From Vreelandella stevensii S18214 (GTDB lineage Bacteria > Pseudomonadota > Gammaproteobacteria > Pseudomonadales > Halomonadaceae), in the NCBI RefSeq assembly GCF_000275725.1, contig NZ_AJTS01000010.1, positions 1-64,000 of the forward strand: 64,000 nucleotides of DNA. Direction: 5' to 3'. This document shows, one piece after another, positions 61,327-64,000 of the stretch. How positions within the stretch are numbered: the first letter of the stretch is position 1; each line of letters begins with the position of its first letter. A model generated the notes under the pieces. The model was not told the origin of the DNA and made no database searches. It saw only the letters and a program-made list of their open reading frames with translations. The translations under genes were made by a program, and so were the position numbers.

Positions 61327-62163
61327 TTATCTCCAATGCGCCCTGGAGCGAGTCGCGTTGGGGAAGAACAGCTGCTGGTCGTTGACCTTGAAGTCGGCAA
61401 TCGCTTGCTGGCCTTCGTCGGACACCAGCCACTCGTGCCATTGGCCCGCCAGCTCATGTTTCAGGTGCGGGTGCTGCTCCTGTGACAGCAGCAGCGAACC
61501 GTATTGGTTGAACAGCGCTTCGTCGCCCTCGAACAGCAGGGTCAGGTCCTGCGGGTTTTCAAAGGCCACCCAGGTGGCGCGGTCGGTGAAGCTGTAGGCG
61601 TTCATGCCTGCGGCGGTATTCAGGGTCGGCCCCATGCCGCTGCCCAGTTCACGGTACCAATCTCCTTGCGGTGTGACGCCCGCATCTTTCCAAAGGCGCA
61701 GCTCGGCGCGGTGAGTGCCGCTGTCGTCACCCCGTGAGGCGAAGGGCGACTCGCTGTCGGCGATCCGCGCCAAAGCATCACTGACGCTGTCACTGGCGGC
61801 GATGTTGGCGGGGTCATCGCTGGGTCCCACGATCACGAAGTCGTTGTACATCACATCCAGCCGCTCGGTGGCGTAGCCATCGGCAACGAACTGCTCTTCG
61901 CCTGCGGTATCGTGAACCAGCAGGCTATCGGCATCGCCACGACGAGCGATTTCGAAGGCCTGGCCAGTGCCTACGGCCACCACGCGCACATCGATCCCGG
62001 TCGCTTCGGTAAAGACCGGCAGAATGGCTCCAAACAGCCCCGAGTTCTCGGTAGAGGTGGTGGAAGCCAGGGTAATGTAATCATCATTGGCCAGCAGCGA
62101 GGCGCTCCAGGCCAGTGCCGTGGTGCATAGGCTGGCGGTAACGAGGGTAGTGGTCTTGTTCAC
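61327..62163 (-). CDS. tupA: Tungstate ABC transporter substrate-binding protein TupA
   Basis: About 278 residues from a GTG at 62163, preferred because AAAGGAGCAGGACC lies just upstream; an ATG at 62190 is in frame. A signal peptide (TTLVTASLCTTALAWSASLLA) is followed by ITLASTTSTENSGLFGAILP, VRVVAVGTGQAFEIARRGDAD and SLLVHDTAGEEQFVADGY, the signature of TupA/WtpA-type oxyanion-binding proteins. SRGDDSGTHRAELRLW is the anion-contact region. It delivers tungstate (or molybdate) to TupBC. A 72-base gap separates it from the ATPase gene, while TupC and TupB overlap, so all three likely share one transcript. Confidence 0.88.
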   Translation of the reverse strand: MNKTTTLVTASLCTTALAWSASLLANDDYITLASTTSTENSGLFGAILPVFTEATGIDVRVVAVGTGQAFEIARRGDADSLLVHDTAGEEQFVADGYATERLDVMYNDFVIVGPSDDPANIAASDSVSDALARIADSESPFASRGDDSGTHRAELRLWKDAGVTPQGDWYRELGSGMGPTLNTAAGMNAYSFTDRATWVAFENPQDLTLLFEGDEALFNQYGSLLLSQEQHPHLKHELAGQWHEWLVSDEGQQAIADFKVNDQQLFFPNATRSRAHWR

Positions 62164-62235
62164 GGTCCTGCTCCTTTGGGTATTGTTCAAGCGTCGTAGC
62201 GGGGCTTACTAGAGTAGGGCTTGCCAGAGCAAGGC

Positions 62236-62961
62236 TTACCAGACCAGCTCGCCCCGTATGAACGCCCTGGCCTGCGCTGTTGCCGGGGTGTCAAAAAAGT
62301 CTTCTGCCGAGGTGTGTTCGATCAACTGACCGCTGTACATGAACAGCACGTCGTCGGCCAGACGCCGGGCCTGATGCAAATCGTGGGTGGTCATGACGAT
62401 ACGCGTGCCTGCCTGATGGAACTCATTGACCGCGTCTTCCACGGCCTTGATGGCCGCCGGGTCCAGGGCGGAGGTGGGTTCATCCAGAAACAGGACGGCA
62501 GGCTTGAGCAGCCAGGCCCGTGCCAGCGTGAGACGTTGCTGCTCGCCTCCGGAAAGCACCCGGGCGGGGCGCTTGGCCAAGCTGGTCAGGCCGAACTTTT
62601 CCAATGCCTGCAAGGCCAGCGCCTTGCGCTGGCGGCGAGGCACCCGATGCACGGCCAGCGCGTAGGTGAGATTGTCCAGCGCCGAACGGCGCAGCAGCAC
62701 CGGGCGCTGAAAGACCATGGCCTGCACCGGCGGCTTGCCTTCCCAGGTCACCTGACCACTGCTGGGGCGCAGCAGCCCATGCGCCAAGCGCATGAGCAGG
62801 CTTTTGCCAGCCCCGTTGGGGCCCATTACCAGCGTCCGGCGGCAGCCGTGCAGCGCTAGCGTGGTCGGTGCCAGCAGCGTGTCGCCACGGTGGCAGAAAC
62901 TGACCTGCTGAAAATGCAGTCTGGGGACGGTGGAAGCCGCGGGGCTGAGGGGTGCGTTCAT
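62236..62961 (-). CDS. tupC: Tungstate ABC transporter ATP-binding protein TupC
   Basis: 241 residues. Walker A is MGPNGAGKSLLMRLAHG, the signature motif is LSGGEQQRLTLARAW, Walker B is AVLFLDEPTSALDP and the switch histidine is in IVMTTHDLHQARR. It powers the TupB permease at the inner membrane. It overlaps tupB by four bases and lies upstream of tupA on the minus strand. The order B-C-A (permease first) is less common than A-B-C. Confidence 0.9.
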   Translation of the reverse strand: MNAPLSPAASTVPRLHFQQVSFCHRGDTLLAPTTLALHGCRRTLVMGPNGAGKSLLMRLAHGLLRPSSGQVTWEGKPPVQAMVFQRPVLLRRSALDNLTYALAVHRVPRRQRKALALQALEKFGLTSLAKRPARVLSGGEQQRLTLARAWLLKPAVLFLDEPTSALDPAAIKAVEDAVNEFHQAGTRIVMTTHDLHQARRLADDVLFMYSGQLIEHTSAEDFFDTPATAQARAFIRGELVW

Positions 62962-63656
62962 CCTAACCGCCGTTTTGCCGTTTCACTGACCCAGTGGGCC
63001 AGTGCATTGATCAAGGTGACCAGGCTGAGCAGAATGATGCCCAGCCCCAAGGCCATCGCCAGGTTACCCTTGCTGGTTTCCAGCACGATGCTGGTGGTCA
63101 TGACCCTGGTCACGCCGTCGATATTGCCCCCCACGATCATCACTGCGCCCACTTCCGCACTGGCGCGGCCAAAGCCCGCCAGTATCACGGTCAGCAGGCC
63201 AAATCGCGCATCCCACAGCAGCGTGGGCATCATGCGCAGTTGGCCGAGCCCCAGCGAACGCAGCTGTTCGGCGTACTCGCTGTGCAGGGCTTCCACCTGC
63301 TGGCGTGTCAGGGCAGCAATGATCGGAAAGACGAGAATCACCTGGGCAATGACCATGGCGGTGGGCGAGAACAGCAGCCCGAACTGACCCAATGGCCCCG
63401 CACGGGAAAGCAGGAGGTAGACGCACAGGCCCGCGACCACGGGAGGTAGTCCCATGAGGGCATTGAGCACCACGATCAGAGCGTTCCGCCCGGGGAACTG
63501 CCACAGTGCCAGCGCCGCCCCTAGGGGCAGTGCCAACAGGCTGGCCAGGGTGACGGCGATCAGCGACACCTGAAGCGATAGCGTTACGATGGCCACGAGC
63601 GCGGGGTCCATGCCCAGAATGAGCGCTATCGCGGTGCTGAATGGGTTATCCGACAT
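62958..63656 (-). CDS. tupB: Tungstate ABC transporter permease TupB
   Basis: 232 residues with about five membrane helices and the binding-protein-dependent permease coupling loop AEQLRSLGLGQLRMMPTLLW, in the EAA-like position. ALMGLPPVVAGLCVYLLLS and GAVMIVGGNIDGVTRVMTTS are typical of TupB and ModB-like permeases. It is the first gene of the tup operon. The 204-base divergent region toward the helix-turn-helix gene should contain the operator. Confidence 0.9.
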   Translation of the reverse strand: MSDNPFSTAIALILGMDPALVAIVTLSLQVSLIAVTLASLLALPLGAALALWQFPGRNALIVVLNALMGLPPVVAGLCVYLLLSRAGPLGQFGLLFSPTAMVIAQVILVFPIIAALTRQQVEALHSEYAEQLRSLGLGQLRMMPTLLWDARFGLLTVILAGFGRASAEVGAVMIVGGNIDGVTRVMTTSIVLETSKGNLAMALGLGIILLSLVTLINALAHWVSETAKRRLG

Positions 63657-63860
63657 GACGTTCCGTGGCCAGGGTTGCTGATAGGGGCAGGTTCATTGTG
63701 TTGGTAGGGTGTCGTTGTAAGGTCATGACGTGTCTAAAAAGTCACGATGCTGGTAGAAGCATCAGGTAGGTGCATAGTGTACGTAAATTTCCCGGGATGC
63801 ACGGTGCGCTGAAAAATATGCGCTACTATGCAGTCTCATGCAGCATTTGAAGGTGGGCGG

Positions 63861-64000
63861 GTGAGAGAGTCTTTGAAAGAGTATTCAAAAGAGTACCTTA
63901 CGACGGCGGAAGTGGCGGAGTATCTGCGGCTCAAGGAGCGCAAGGTGTATGACCTGGTGCGCCAGGGGCAGATCCCTTGTAGCCGTGCCACCGGGAAACT
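63861..64000 (+). CDS. Partial helix-turn-helix regulator (excisionase-type DNA-binding N-terminus)
   Basis: A frame opens at a GTG at 63861, after AAGGTGGGCGG, and runs off the window. It reads YLTTAEVAEYLRLKERKVYD followed by LVRQGQIPCSRATGK, an excisionase/MerR-like winged HTH. Genes of this kind next to tupABC usually continue with a TupA/ModA-like ligand-binding domain and regulate oxyanion uptake, but that part is not visible. Divergent orientation from tupB supports a regulatory link. Confidence 0.75.
   Translation, partial: MRESLKEYSKEYLTTAEVAEYLRLKERKVYDLVRQGQIPCSRATGK

Overview
The window looks like a chromosomal segment of a halophilic gammaproteobacterium close to Halomonas. This is inferred from high-GC coding sequence and a gammaproteobacterial housekeeping set (kdsB, pgi, galU, cmoM, rsmC, greB, nudF, a DUF1249 gene, cpdA, cysDN). 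No rRNA or other species marker is present, so the genus is an inference.

About two thirds of the window is one large capsule locus built as two converging arms. The left arm (1-26.8 kb, plus strand) holds a truncated capsule-locus gene, CMP-Kdo synthetase, a HAD phosphatase, a UDP-glucuronate 4-epimerase, a long series of glycosyltransferases and modifying enzymes, then UDP-glucose dehydrogenase, phosphoglucomutase, glucose-6-phosphate isomerase, GalU and CysQ. The modifying enzymes are a pyruvyltransferase, an Asp2-like alpha/beta hydrolase, a membrane-anchored polysaccharide lyase and a glycosyltransferase fused to an AlgX/AlgJ-like domain. Together these supply UDP-Glc, UDP-GlcA and probably UDP-GalA, and assemble and decorate an acidic polysaccharide.

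The right arm (43.9-28.7 kb, minus strand) reads kpsC, kpsS, short-chain dehydrogenase, LTA-synthase-like phosphotransferase, a 2450-residue type I polyketide synthase, an alpha-oxoamine synthase and rfaH. All joints up to the oxoamine synthase overlap by a few bases. The set resembles the rhizobial rkpA/G/H/I/J capsule genes. It suggests that a PKS-made acyl chain is condensed with an amino acid into a sphingoid-like lipid, given a phosphoglycerol-type head group, and used as the acceptor for the Kdo linker of the capsule. This is the most interesting system in the window.

The two arms meet in a zone (22.9-29.4 kb) containing 16 copies of a GTAG-headed palindromic repeat in alternating orientation, with one REP-associated tyrosine transposase (RAYT) among them. 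Two heptanucleotide tandem arrays flank rfaH.

From 44 to 47 kb a membrane diguanylate cyclase gene is wrecked by an IS605-type element (tnpA, tnpB, both hairpin ends) and by a separate frameshift. The remainder is ordinary: a GAF/PAS/GGDEF/EAL protein, an AEC transporter, tRNA-Arg(CCU) followed by an IS30 remnant, an amidase, cmoM-rsmC, greB, a TPR lipoprotein-like or periplasmic protein, nudF-DUF1249-cpdA, cysDN, a tungstate-type ABC transporter (tupABC) and the start of a divergent helix-turn-helix regulator cut by the window end.
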